26,437 nt of DNA, taken from the IMG/VR virus record IMGVR_UViG_3300022856_000029, positions 1 to 26,437 of that record, one strand, 5' to 3'. Under the pieces are notes generated by a model that was given only the letters and a program-made list of their open reading frames with translations, made no database searches and was not told the origin of the DNA. Numbering within the stretch: position 1 is the first letter of the stretch; each line of letters begins with the position of its first letter. Below are positions 19,579 through 26,437 of the stretch, one piece after another. Source of the DNA: a virus. The position numbers and the translations under genes were made by a program.

Positions 19579-21309
19579 TTATACGATGGTTATGTTTCCT
19601 AAACTAGACAATATAAGCCACCGAGTAGATGTTCCAGAGACTGTGCAGACCATTCTTACTGAGTCGCCCAGTGCAGTAGCTTCTAGGTACCCACCAACTC
19701 CTATTGTTGTAAGTGAACTACCAAATCGTATTGCTTGTAGAGCATTCTGTGCAATTCTCCACCCCACAGCAGTATTGATATTAGTTAACTCAATTATATC
19801 TCCAATAGCAGCTGTAGATGGCAATGTCATTGTCAAAAGACCTGCTTTATTAGCTATATAGCCATTTGCAACAACCAATGTCGCATTAACCGTTGTAACT
19901 GCCCAGGTAAGTCCACCACCACCACCACCAGCTGCTTGAAACGTTGGAAGAGCGCCAGCTCCATTAGAGGTTAATATTTGTCCGCTCGTACCAACAGATG
20001 CAATTGATTGATGCGCTGCCGTTGTTGTAGTTCCACCACAAATTACTGCATATGCTGTTGCTGTAGTTCGTCCAGATCCACCACCTGCAACTACAGCGGT
20101 GCCAAATGCTGGATTGACTGCTGCGCCTTGTGAAATCAAAGGAACACCACTTGTTGCAGAAGGAGCTACTGTTGCAATAGCAGAAGTATTATTACCAATT
20201 AATACATTATATTGTGTTAACGAAGTAGAGCTCGTACCACCATTGGCAACTGGAAGAGTTCCACTAACACCTGTTGCTAGTGCAATCTGAGCCCATGCAG
20301 GATTATTAGATGCTCCGGTATTAGAAAGATAACGAGTCGAAGAAGCATTCTTAGCAAGTGCACTCAATGTGTTTGCTGCTGAAGAATAAATTATATCACC
20401 CTGCGTGAATGAAGTAAGACCAGTACCACCATTAGCAACTACAAGAGTTCCTGTAATCGTTTCAGTTGTTCCGGCACCAGCAAAAGTAAGTCCCGTAGTT
20501 CCACCAGTAAAGGTAAATGCAGAGGCAACTAAAGCCCCACCACTATCACCCGTTATAGAAATAGAAGCTGACCCAGCAGTCTGAAATGTTGGAAGAGCAC
20601 CAGCACCATTAGAGGTTAATAGCTGACCAGATGTACCTACAGATGCTATTGACTGATGTGCTGCTGTTGTTGTAGTTCCACCACAAATTACTGCATATGC
20701 TGTTGCTGTGGTTCGTCCAGATCCACCACCCGCAACTACTGCTGTTCCAAATGCTGGATCAGCTGCTGCGCCTTGTGAAATCAAAGGAACACCACTGGTT
20801 GCAGAAGGAGCTACTGTTGTAATAGCAGAAACATTGTTACCTATCAATACATTGTATTGTGTTAACGCAGTAGCTCCGGTTCCGCCATTAGCAACTACAA
20901 GAGTACCTGTAAGTGTTTCAGTTGTTCCTGCTCCAGCAAAAGTAATACCTGTAGTTCCACCAGTAAAGGTAAATGATGTTCCCGTTAGGGCACCACCACT
21001 ATCACCAGTAATATCTATTGTGGATCCACCAGCTTGAAACGTAGGAGCGACACCAATTCCTCCGGATGTTAGTACCTCACCGGCATTACCAACAGCCGTC
21101 GTAACTATACTAGTTCCATCAAAATAGTTAACACCATATGTTGTTGCCATTGTAATAGCATTAGTTCCACCATGAGAAATGATGATAGGAACATCAAGAT
21201 TAACAACTGGATCAGCTGCAGTTCCACTCGTATTGATACCAGTTCCACCCGTAACACTATTTACAGCGCCACCTCCGCCACCAGCTGCAGTACTTCCTAT
21301 TTGGCTCAT
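19579..21309 (-). CDS. Long repetitive tail fibre protein (576 aa)
   Basis: The protein is Gly/Thr/Ala/Ser-rich with almost no charged residues before residue 500, typical of a trimeric fibre shaft. It contains repeated VVANGGTG.T and TGDSGGALTG..FTFTGGTTG modules. A block of about 95 residues (QYNVLIGNN to GALPTFQ) occurs twice, and a GDIIYSSAANTLSALAKNAS module lies between the copies. This module type is widespread in phage fibres. The last 110 residues, after a GGGGGG hinge, form a distinct C-terminal domain (LPSTAAIGDIIELTNINTAV). ATG 21309 overlaps the upstream gene's TGA (ATGA), with GGAGGT 5 nt before it inside that gene. Confidence 0.8.
   Translation of the reverse strand: MSQIGSTAAGGGGGAVNSVTGGTGINTSGTAADPVVNLDVPIIISHGGTNAITMATTYGVNYFDGTSIVTTAVGNAGEVLTSGGIGVAPTFQAGGSTIDITGDSGGALTGTSFTFTGGTTGITFAGAGTTETLTGTLVVANGGTGATALTQYNVLIGNNVSAITTVAPSATSGVPLISQGAAADPAFGTAVVAGGGSGRTTATAYAVICGGTTTTAAHQSIASVGTSGQLLTSNGAGALPTFQTAGSASISITGDSGGALVASAFTFTGGTTGLTFAGAGTTETITGTLVVANGGTGLTSFTQGDIIYSSAANTLSALAKNASSTRYLSNTGASNNPAWAQIALATGVSGTLPVANGGTSSTSLTQYNVLIGNNTSAIATVAPSATSGVPLISQGAAVNPAFGTAVVAGGGSGRTTATAYAVICGGTTTTAAHQSIASVGTSGQILTSNGAGALPTFQAAGGGGGGLTWAVTTVNATLVVANGYIANKAGLLTMTLPSTAAIGDIIELTNINTAVGWRIAQNALQAIRFGSSLTTIGVGGYLEATALGDSVRMVCTVSGTSTRWLILSSLGNITIV
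19938..20867. repeat. Intragenic 285-bp direct repeat
   Basis: Segments 19938-20222 and 20583-20867 align base for base at a 645-bp offset with few differences. They encode the same block of about 95 residues of the 576-aa fibre. High DNA identity implies recent duplication or ongoing recombination. Confidence 0.8.
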
Positions 21310-21644
21310 GATGCACCTCCGAATGCTGATACATAAAAACTACCAGAGCCTGCAGCCCCAGCAAGTTGTTTTACATATATACGTGTTCCTTCAGCAATAT
21401 AGAAACCATTAGCTATCGTCTTATTAGCCGTTATATCAAGAACTAGGTAGCCACTCGTAACTAAAGGTATATGATCATCAACTCCGTCAAACGAAATCAT
21501 AACGGAAACATCTGTTAAGTTCTGAAAAATAATGAGGCGAATAGGTTTATCAAATGCAGTCCCTACTCCCGCATAACCAGCACCAATAGACCCAAAAGCT
21601 AACTCTTTAACTGTCTCTGGGACGAGACGAATTGATAAACTCAT
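21306..21644 (-). CDS. Small beta-rich tail protein, copy 1 (112 aa)
   Basis: A beta-sandwich-like protein with no charged clusters. IRLIIFQNLTDVSVMISFDG is followed by DDHIPLVTSGYLVLDITA and GTRIYVKQLAGAAGSGSFYV. It is a paralogue of the next gene's product, with the same order of elements: N-terminal strand, [IL].F.N..D..V.[IS]FDG, then a G[ST]G.FYV end. Such small proteins next to fibre genes may be tail-tip or fibre-anchoring units. I recognise no named family. ATG 21644 has AGGAG 7 nt upstream. Its stop overlaps the fibre start. Confidence 0.65.
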   Translation of the reverse strand: MSLSIRLVPETVKELAFGSIGAGYAGVGTAFDKPIRLIIFQNLTDVSVMISFDGVDDHIPLVTSGYLVLDITANKTIANGFYIAEGTRIYVKQLAGAAGSGSFYVSAFGGAS

Positions 21645-21654
21645 TTCTACTCTC

Positions 21655-21990
21655 CTATGGTAATTGGGTATATGCTACTACATAAAAGAGTCCTGTACCC
21701 ATAGAGCCTTTAATATATATCTTTGTTTTTTTAGCAATTTGAGCTCCACGAGCAGTAGACCCAAGAAGAGCAGAAAAATTAATCTCTGTCTGACTATCTG
21801 ATAAGACAAAGTCATGACTTGTAATACCATCAAAACTAACAGTCCCATCGGTATCAGATTCATTAATAAATTTTAAAATAGAAACAGGGTATATAAATCC
21901 TACTGCATCTACTACCTGGAAGCTTGCTGACAATGAAGTTGTATCAAATGATTTTAGCGCAAGCGGAATAATCCTTTTTGTTGTTGGCAT
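21655..21990 (-). CDS. Small beta-rich tail protein, copy 2 (111 aa)
   Basis: A paralogue of the 112-aa product. Matching elements are ILKFINESDTDGTVSFDG (about 38-55), SHDFVLSDSQTEINFSALLG and the end GLFYVVAYTQLP. It begins MPTTKRIIPLALKSFDTTS. The SD is weak (GAAGAG). It is the first gene after the homing endonuclease insertion, so its promoter or leader may have been separated from upstream fibre genes. A role in tail-fibre attachment is inferred from context. Confidence 0.65.
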   Translation of the reverse strand: MPTTKRIIPLALKSFDTTSLSASFQVVDAVGFIYPVSILKFINESDTDGTVSFDGITSHDFVLSDSQTEINFSALLGSTARGAQIAKKTKIYIKGSMGTGLFYVVAYTQLP

Positions 21991-22084
21991 TACTCTTCTT
22001 TCTTTTTTTATAAAGCTGAATTCATTAAAATATTCTCTTTATTTCTATAGAAAGCATACAAAAACTATGTATAAATTTCCTCAA

Positions 22085-22921
22085 TTAATCTATTTTAACC
22101 CAGGCCCATAATTTTCTATGTTTTATTGATGAAGCAGTACTCTGACTGATTCCAAAGTCTTTAGCTATTCTACAGCCCTTTACTCCCATCTTAAACCTAG
22201 ATAGTATCTCTTTAACCTCTTCTTCAGAAAGTTTTTCAACTTTGCCCCTTCCCTTTCGCACTTTATCTTTTTGATTGTCAAGATAAGTACCCACCTTAAG
22301 ATGATCAGGATTAACACATGGAGGGTTATCACAGATATGCATTACTATTAATCCTTTTGGAATTAGTCCTCGATATAATTCATAACTTATGCGATGGGCT
22401 ATATTAGTTCTTTTATCTCTAAAAGAGAAAGACCCATAAGGCAACTTCTTGCCATAATTTTTTTTACCTCCTTTCCATTCCCAACATCCATCCGTTTTAT
22501 CAAAGAACTTTTCAAATGCTTCTTTCATTATAGCTTTTGTCTCTTGATGGGTTTCTTGCTCCCATTTTTTATGTATCTTTTGAGATGATTTCTTACCAGC
22601 TGTAGAGCATTTACATGAATTTGAGCAAAACTTAGAACTTTCATAATGCCTTTTAGCTACTAAATAAATAGTCCCGCATAATAGGCACTTTTTTTTTAAC
22701 TTTGGTTGCTTTATAAAATCACTACTACATTTGTTAGAACAAAATTTTGATGATTTTAGACGAACCTCTACAAAGTATTTCTTATTACACTGATTACATT
22801 TTTTCTCAATGCGTTCAATATACATATGCTTATTATGGCACTCTCGTGAACAGAGCTTTGCAAATGAAGACTTGCTACTAAATTCCTCTTTACAATGACA
22901 ACATTTTTTTATAAATGGCAT
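22085..22921 (-). CDS. HNH homing endonuclease with three zinc-finger motifs (278 aa)
   Basis: A freestanding mobile endonuclease. Residues 1-105 hold three C-x2-C...C-x3-C motifs: Cys7/10/24/28, Cys42/45/61/65 and Cys79/82/99/103. The HNH_3-type nuclease core follows at about 140-215, with CWEWKGGKKNYG, AHRISYELYRG and MHICDNPPCVNPDHLKVGTY (His195, Asn204, His207). The C-terminal 45 residues form a HTH (GCRIAKDFGISQSTASSIKH), as in many homing enzymes. The start MPFIKK at ATG 22921 is preferred because AGGA lies 5 nt upstream; a longer start at 22927 has none. The gene is Lys/Cys-rich and splits the fibre cluster. It is a clear foreign insert. Confidence 0.9.
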   Translation of the reverse strand: MPFIKKCCHCKEEFSSKSSFAKLCSRECHNKHMYIERIEKKCNQCNKKYFVEVRLKSSKFCSNKCSSDFIKQPKLKKKCLLCGTIYLVAKRHYESSKFCSNSCKCSTAGKKSSQKIHKKWEQETHQETKAIMKEAFEKFFDKTDGCWEWKGGKKNYGKKLPYGSFSFRDKRTNIAHRISYELYRGLIPKGLIVMHICDNPPCVNPDHLKVGTYLDNQKDKVRKGRGKVEKLSEEEVKEILSRFKMGVKGCRIAKDFGISQSTASSIKHRKLWAWVKID

Positions 22922-22991
22922 AAGCATCCTATAATTAATTAATTTTAACTATAGAATGCTTCACCTTTCTTAATATGTCAAAGACCTCAGA

Positions 22992-24608
22992 TCACGCCGC
23001 GGTTGTGATTGCTGTCCATGTACCCACCGCATCTGTGGCAATATACCCCCTTGTACTCGTACTGGAGCCGTCGGTACGTAAATATAGGCTCCCTTTTGGT
23101 GCATTATGAGATGGAGCTCCAGTACCAACTTGTATAGCTGCAGTTTGTGCACTTTGCACAAGATGAAGTCCAGTAGTTGCAGCTAATGCACCTGTAGTTA
23201 CTTCTACACCACCAGCAGATGAAATATCAATAGCATCTTTTCCTGTACCTTGATTTGCCTCGATTACAATGGTTTCAGACGTCCCATTGTTGGTTGTAAT
23301 AAGAATTGTTTCTGCGGTATTATTAGGGCCACTAATCGTTATATCACCACCACTAATATCAATATCTCCGCCACCACTCGTAATATCTATACCACCAGCC
23401 GCATTGCTTGCATTAATAACAATTGCATCGTCTGCAGCTTCAGATGAAGCAATATTAACTTGTAGTGCAGCATCCATATCAATACCACCTGCCGTTGCAA
23501 CAAAATTAATTGCATCTTCAGAAGCCATTCCCGTTGCTGTAAGTGTTATTCCACCAACATCTGATAAAAGATTTATAGAATCAACACCAGTTCCTTGGTC
23601 ACTGTGCAATTGTATCGTTTCACTTACTCCACCATTAGCATGAAGTTTAATAGCCAGAGCAGCATCTTCAGTAGAGCTAACTAATACAGATCCAAGAACA
23701 GATGAAAGAGTTAAATCTATTCCTGCGCCAGTAGTCGTAATATTAGAAGCTAATGCTCCATCAATAGAAAACGCTCCAGCAGTTGCAAGAACATCAAATC
23801 CATTAGCACTGCAATCAAAGTCAAAGCCATCACATGCCATAACTATATCACCACCGGTAGCCAATACATCTAAACCAGCAGTTCCAGCAATCATATCTAT
23901 ACCACCAGCAGCATTAGAAGCTGTAATTAATATTGCATCTGATGCTGCTTCTGATGAGGCAAGATTAACTTGTAGCGCAGCATCAATATCTATACCGCCA
24001 GCAGTTGAATTAATATTAATAGCATCATCAGACGCTAAACCAGACTGTAAGGTTAACCCACCGACATCAGAATCAATAAGAATAGAGCTAACTCCAGTAC
24101 CTTGGTCTGAACGTATACGAATTTGTTCTGATGTTCCGCCATTGGCATGCAAATAAATAGAAGGCGCCGCATCAAGAGTAGAAGTAAGATCAATTAAGGC
24201 CCCTGATGATAAATCTAAATCACCTGTAAGAGTAGTCACGCCTGACACAGTAAGAGCTCCACTAATTGTGGTAGTTCCTGCAGCATTATCAAAATTAATA
24301 GTTCCACTTGATATTACAGTAGTTCCTGCAGCATTTTGTACATCTAGTGAAGTTCCAGCGCCAGTAATATCAAGTGATGCGAGAACTGTAGCACCAGCTG
24401 CCGGAGTCGTTGTCCAGTTAGATGAATTTGCTGTAATAGACGCAAGTCCATAAAATACACCCGCAGAAGTATCAACCCAAGTACTTCCAAGCTCAGCCTG
24501 ATCTCTTGTAGTTGGTGCTCTGTTAGCAATAATAGGACGAGGAGCTACTTGAATTAAGTTATCACCCATACCATAGACAAATTGCGGTGTAATCTGTTTT
24601 GTTGCCAT
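22992..24608 (-). CDS. Beta-helix-type tail fibre protein (538 aa)
   Basis: The first gene of the fibre module. An N-terminal segment (about 25-75) with RAPTTRDQAELGSTWVDTS and a later Trp resembles the 441-aa fibre and is probably the attachment part. The shaft is an Asp/Ala/Ile/Gly-rich repeat suited to a beta-helix. A unit of about 95 residues (LHANGG.SE.I...SDQGTG ... DAALQVN.ASSEAA.DAI) occurs twice, near 153-248 and 322-408. The C-terminal tip, GAPSHNAPKGSLYLRTDGSS and GTWTAI, is a small domain frequent at the end of phage fibres. Its very acidic, lysine-poor composition is unlike the head genes. ATG 24608 is preceded by AAGGAAG. Confidence 0.8.
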   Translation of the reverse strand: MATKQITPQFVYGMGDNLIQVAPRPIIANRAPTTRDQAELGSTWVDTSAGVFYGLASITANSSNWTTTPAAGATVLASLDITGAGTSLDVQNAAGTTVISSGTINFDNAAGTTTISGALTVSGVTTLTGDLDLSSGALIDLTSTLDAAPSIYLHANGGTSEQIRIRSDQGTGVSSILIDSDVGGLTLQSGLASDDAININSTAGGIDIDAALQVNLASSEAASDAILITASNAAGGIDMIAGTAGLDVLATGGDIVMACDGFDFDCSANGFDVLATAGAFSIDGALASNITTTGAGIDLTLSSVLGSVLVSSTEDAALAIKLHANGGVSETIQLHSDQGTGVDSINLLSDVGGITLTATGMASEDAINFVATAGGIDMDAALQVNIASSEAADDAIVINASNAAGGIDITSGGGDIDISGGDITISGPNNTAETILITTNNGTSETIVIEANQGTGKDAIDISSAGGVEVTTGALAATTGLHLVQSAQTAAIQVGTGAPSHNAPKGSLYLRTDGSSTSTRGYIATDAVGTWTAITTAA

Positions 24609-24705
24609 CTACTTCCTTTTTATAGAGGAGTGAAAAATCTTATATATTTACTCTATCAAAAAAACAAAACGACAACCTAGAAGTATTAATTGCATTCAAG
24701 TCATC

Positions 24706-24734
24706 TTGACAGCTTGATGGCAATGTGATATACT
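24706..24734 (+). promoter_or_regulatory. Extended -10 promoter for the right-end small operon
   Basis: TTGACA (24706-24711), 17 nt, TATACT (24729-24734), with TG one base before the -10. It shares GACAGCTTGA (24708-24717) with the ERF promoter. It lies 44 nt before the ribbon-helix-helix gene. Confidence 0.75.
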
Positions 24735-24777
24735 TATTATAGATAAGCAATAGTTTATTTATCAAGGAAATACAAAG

Positions 24778-24957
24778 ATGTTCACCAATAGAAAAACAAT
24801 GACGATAAGAATCGATGCATCTCTTCATAGAAAAGTTAAATTTTTAGCACTCTCAAGAGGAATTACCGTACAAGGATGGGTAATGTGTGCGATTGTAGAA
24901 AAAATGTATAAAGATGATACGGATTTAAAAGAACAAAAAGTTATCAACTCAAAATAA
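24778..24957 (+). CDS. Ribbon-helix-helix DNA-binding protein (59 aa)
   Basis: A 59-codon gene with the Arc/MetJ/CopG-type fold. TMTIRIDASLHRKVKFLALS supplies the DNA-contacting beta-strand and first helix, and RGITVQGWVMCAIVEKMYKD the turn and second helix. Such dimers are phage repressors (Arc, Mnt) or antitoxins. ATG 24778 has AAGGA 10 nt upstream. It is transcribed from the consensus promoter at 24706, divergent from the fibre operon and followed by two tiny membrane-protein genes. It may autoregulate, repress fibre transcription, or be an antitoxin. Confidence 0.8.
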   Translation: MFTNRKTMTIRIDASLHRKVKFLALSRGITVQGWVMCAIVEKMYKDDTDLKEQKVINSK

Positions 24958-24988
24958 TAAACAACGTTATATAAAAAGGAGAATGTGC

Positions 24989-25072
24989 TTGGATCCAGAG
25001 AATGAAGCAATAGTAAGAGTTTTACTTTTTTCAGTTTATTTATTTTGGTTTTGGTGGGTAGGAAGAAATTAG
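24989..25072 (+). CDS. 27-aa membrane microprotein with TTG start
   Basis: AAGGAG (24976-24981) stands exactly 7 nt before TTG 24989. The product begins with the charged residues DPENEAIVRV and ends in a transmembrane segment LLFSVYLFWFWWVGRN. An in-frame ATG at 24983 is only 1 nt from the SD. The Trp-rich helix and size suit a holin-like, antiholin or type I toxin-like microprotein. It lies 31 nt after the ribbon-helix-helix gene in the same orientation. It is too short for standard gene callers. Function is unknown. Confidence 0.5.
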   Translation: MDPENEAIVRVLLFSVYLFWFWWVGRN

Positions 25073-25086
25073 ATATTTATTTAGAC

Positions 25087-25103
25087 GCGACGTCGCCGCG
25101 ACG
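25087..25103. repeat. Overlapping GC-rich palindromes
   Basis: GCGACGTCGC (25087-25096) is a perfect palindrome. It overlaps CGTCGC-C-GCGACG (25091-25103), a second dyad with a one-base centre. GAGAGAGCGACG continues the motif to 25114. The CpG-rich block lies between two AT-rich small genes. It may be an operator or a hairpin controlling the next start. Confidence 0.6.
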
Positions 25104-25143
25104 AGAGAGCGACGAAATTATTATGATGTTAGGTGGAATTATT

Positions 25144-25368
25144 ATGATATTAAAAAATTTTCTATATATGTTTAGGATTTTAGACTGGGGAAACTTATGG
25201 CTATTACTTTTTCATCCTTTTGTTTGGATAGTGTTGTTGATAATAGTATTAATAACACTATCCATTAATTTATTAGCGGGATTTATAAAATCCATTGATT
25301 TACTAGCAGGATTTATAAAATATTTGATTGATCTTTTTATGAACCTTTTACAGAGACCGAATACTTAG
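25144..25368 (+). CDS. Small membrane protein, holin-like (74 aa)
   Basis: I prefer ATG 25144, with AGGTGG 7 nt upstream. Two further ATGs at 25123 and 25126 would add seven residues, and the frame is open back to a TTG at 25045. The product has a strong transmembrane region (NLWLLLFHPFVWIVLLIIVL, continuing ITLSINLL) and a short duplicated amphipathic motif LLAGFIKSID / LLAGFIKYLID before a polar tail QRPNT. Size and topology fit a holin or other phage membrane effector, but no endolysin lies beside it. It overlaps the convergent right-edge gene by 4 nt at the stop codons. Confidence 0.6.
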   Translation: MILKNFLYMFRILDWGNLWLLLFHPFVWIVLLIIVLITLSINLLAGFIKSIDLLAGFIKYLIDLFMNLLQRPNT

Positions 25369-26437
25369 CTTTTGGCTTTTCTGCTTAAAAGCGTTTCAAA
25401 AAGACCTCTAAATTGCTTATCTTTTTTTTCTGTTAAATCAGGACCAGATGAACTTAGTTGATCTTTTTCTGCTTCTGTTAAATCAGCAAAAGCCGTTTTA
25501 GAATTTTTAGAATTTTTTTCATGTTTTAATTCAAGCATAGACTTCCGATGGCCTGATACAAATTCTTTAGCAATAGCCCCAACACGTTCATCTGTTCTAC
25601 TATTTATTAAAGTTTCTATATTTGCTGGCTCAACACCTTGATACTCAGCCATAATTTTTTCTTTTTCAAAATATTTTAATTTAGTTATTTCGTCCATTAA
25701 AAGTAAGTTTGTTGCTACTCTTATCTTTCCATTATGTGATTGCATAAGAGATGGAACAGTTTTTAAATAATCTGACGCCTGCCTATCTGTAATTTTTCCA
25801 CTAAATAGCTTTGGTAAATCTTTTAAAAAATCTTTAGTTAATTTTTGAGCTTCTTGACTATCAGCGTTTAGAACAGTCCCTCTAAGGTCATAACCTATTT
25901 TCTTAGCAAGAAAATCATACAGAGCTACCTCTTCAGGCTTTTGTAAGTTTCCATTCTTTAAAAGTTCAAGATACCTATTAAGTCGCATTCCAGAACTTTT
26001 AGTAGCGTCATATTTACCATTAATGCCAACAATATACGGTTTGTTTTTTGCATTTATTTTGTCTTGTTTAACATCTAGTCTAGCTATCTTATCTCTTCCA
26101 TTTTTTATAATTATTTTTTTTTGCTCTGGAGAAATAAGAGTATTTTGCGATATTAAATCAAGTTGTTTTTCTAAAGAATTTGATTTTAATCCAGGAGCTT
26201 TTCTAAATCGATCTTCCATTTCCTCAGGAGAATAACTCTTGGGCAATTTAAAAACAAGTCCTTCTTTTTTAAAAGTAACCCCTGGCTTTTCAATGTCTTG
26301 TTGTTGACCAATAGGACCTGCCTCTTGCGGCTGACCAATAGGACCTGCCTCTTGCGGCTGACCAATAGGACCTGCCTCTTGCGGCTGACCAATAGGGCCT
26401 GCCTCTTGCGGCTGATTAAACGGAGCTGCTTCTTGTG
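25365..26437 (-). CDS. Large hypothetical protein, C-terminal part (runs off right edge)
   Basis: The frame is open from the right edge to the TAA at 25365-25367. TTG 26246 is not the start, since coding continues upstream through a nine-residue repeat QPQEAGPIG present four times and a linker DIEKPGVTFKKEGLVFKLPK. The visible non-repeat part (about 300 aa) is soluble, Lys/Leu/Asp-rich and alpha-helical, with GMRLNRYLELLKNGNLQKPE and KITDRQASDYLKTVPSLMQS. No catalytic motif is recognised. A Gln/Pro/Gly linker joined to a helical domain is seen in internal virion or ejection proteins and in secreted phage proteins. The N-terminus is outside the window. Confidence 0.65.
   Translation of the reverse strand, partial: QEAAPFNQPQEAGPIGQPQEAGPIGQPQEAGPIGQPQEAGPIGQQQDIEKPGVTFKKEGLVFKLPKSYSPEEMEDRFRKAPGLKSNSLEKQLDLISQNTLISPEQKKIIIKNGRDKIARLDVKQDKINAKNKPYIVGINGKYDATKSSGMRLNRYLELLKNGNLQKPEEVALYDFLAKKIGYDLRGTVLNADSQEAQKLTKDFLKDLPKLFSGKITDRQASDYLKTVPSLMQSHNGKIRVATNLLLMDEITKLKYFEKEKIMAEYQGVEPANIETLINSRTDERVGAIAKEFVSGHRKSMLELKHEKNSKNSKTAFADLTEAEKDQLSSSGPDLTEKKDKQFRGLFETLLSRKAKS
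26307..26437. repeat. 27-bp coding tandem repeat
   Basis: Four head-to-tail 27-bp units occupy 26307-26333, 26334-26360, 26361-26387 and 26388-26414. They differ only by one A/G change in the fourth. A degenerate fifth runs into the window edge. Each unit encodes QPQEAGPIG on the minus strand. Near-identity at silent positions implies recent expansion by slippage or recombination. Confidence 0.9.

Noticed and set aside
22977-22982. TTGACA on the minus strand before the homing endonuclease gene
   Set aside because: No acceptable -10 lies 16-18 nt downstream. The nearest TATAGT is 22 nt away.
16996-24450. Plus-strand open frames of 60-125 codons opposite the fibre genes
   Set aside because: They are Val/Pro/Ala-rich shadows of the Gly/Thr/Ala-rich fibre reading frames, without SD or promoters.
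26186-26392. 68-codon minus-strand frame made of LVSRKRQVL repeats
   Set aside because: It is the 27-bp tandem repeat read in another frame. The frame encoding QPQEAGPIG continues into the long downstream protein and is the real one.
26307-26437. Tandem repeats as a possible CRISPR array
   Set aside because: The units are contiguous with no spacers and lie in a coding frame.
1-26437. tRNA genes, rRNA or insertion sequences
   Set aside because: I saw no cloverleaf with a T-arm consensus, no rRNA-like stretch and no transposase. The only mobile element seen is the HNH homing endonuclease.

Overview
The window reads as part of a tailed double-stranded DNA phage or prophage. It is AT-rich, uses the standard bacterial code, and most genes have clear Shine-Dalgarno (SD) sites. 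Anchor genes are a P22-like portal, an N4-gp56-family major capsid protein, a large terminase, an ERF-type single-strand annealing protein, a RusA-like protein, a tyrosine integrase and a set of tail-fibre genes. The genome looks temperate because of the integrase, a MerR/excisionase-type HTH protein and a signal-peptide gene isolated beside a terminator. The host cannot be fixed from sequence. The integrase resembles, from memory, the Pgp7/Pgp8 integrases of chlamydial plasmids, and the fibre and secreted-protein style recalls intracellular bacteria such as Chlamydiota or Dependentiae. This is inference.

Layout. From 1 to 9077 the minus strand carries the head module. In transcription order it holds a HTH gene with a 15-codon leader, two small genes, portal, three small genes, a 159-aa protein, a scaffold-like protein, the major capsid protein, a putative decoration protein, two connector-like proteins and a truncated gene leaving the left edge. 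The capsid gene has its own promoter (3726-3754), and an 18-bp perfect hairpin (1582-1627) closes the capsid/decoration pair. From 9677 to 13525 the minus strand carries the replication and packaging module: leader repeats, a winged-helix replication-type protein, the RusA-like protein, and the small and large terminase. Plus-strand genes are few (122-aa protein at 9267, ERF at 13906, integrase at 15497, a three-gene small operon at 24778). Three of them start from near-consensus extended -10 promoters that share sequence, suggesting one early or lysogenic regulon.

From 16609 to 24608 the minus strand holds the tail-fibre module. It has three long repetitive fibre proteins, two C1q-like paralogues, two small beta-rich paralogues, a conserved 97-aa protein and an inserted HNH homing endonuclease with three zinc-finger-like motifs. 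The right edge cuts a gene with a 27-bp tandem repeat.

Points most worth a second look are the back-to-back promoters sharing one -35 region at 9171-9221; the array of orphan SD sequences and micro-ORFs before the replication gene; a RusA-like protein whose catalytic aspartates are replaced; the chlamydial-type integrase on a tailed phage; and the right-end operon of a ribbon-helix-helix protein with two tiny membrane proteins.
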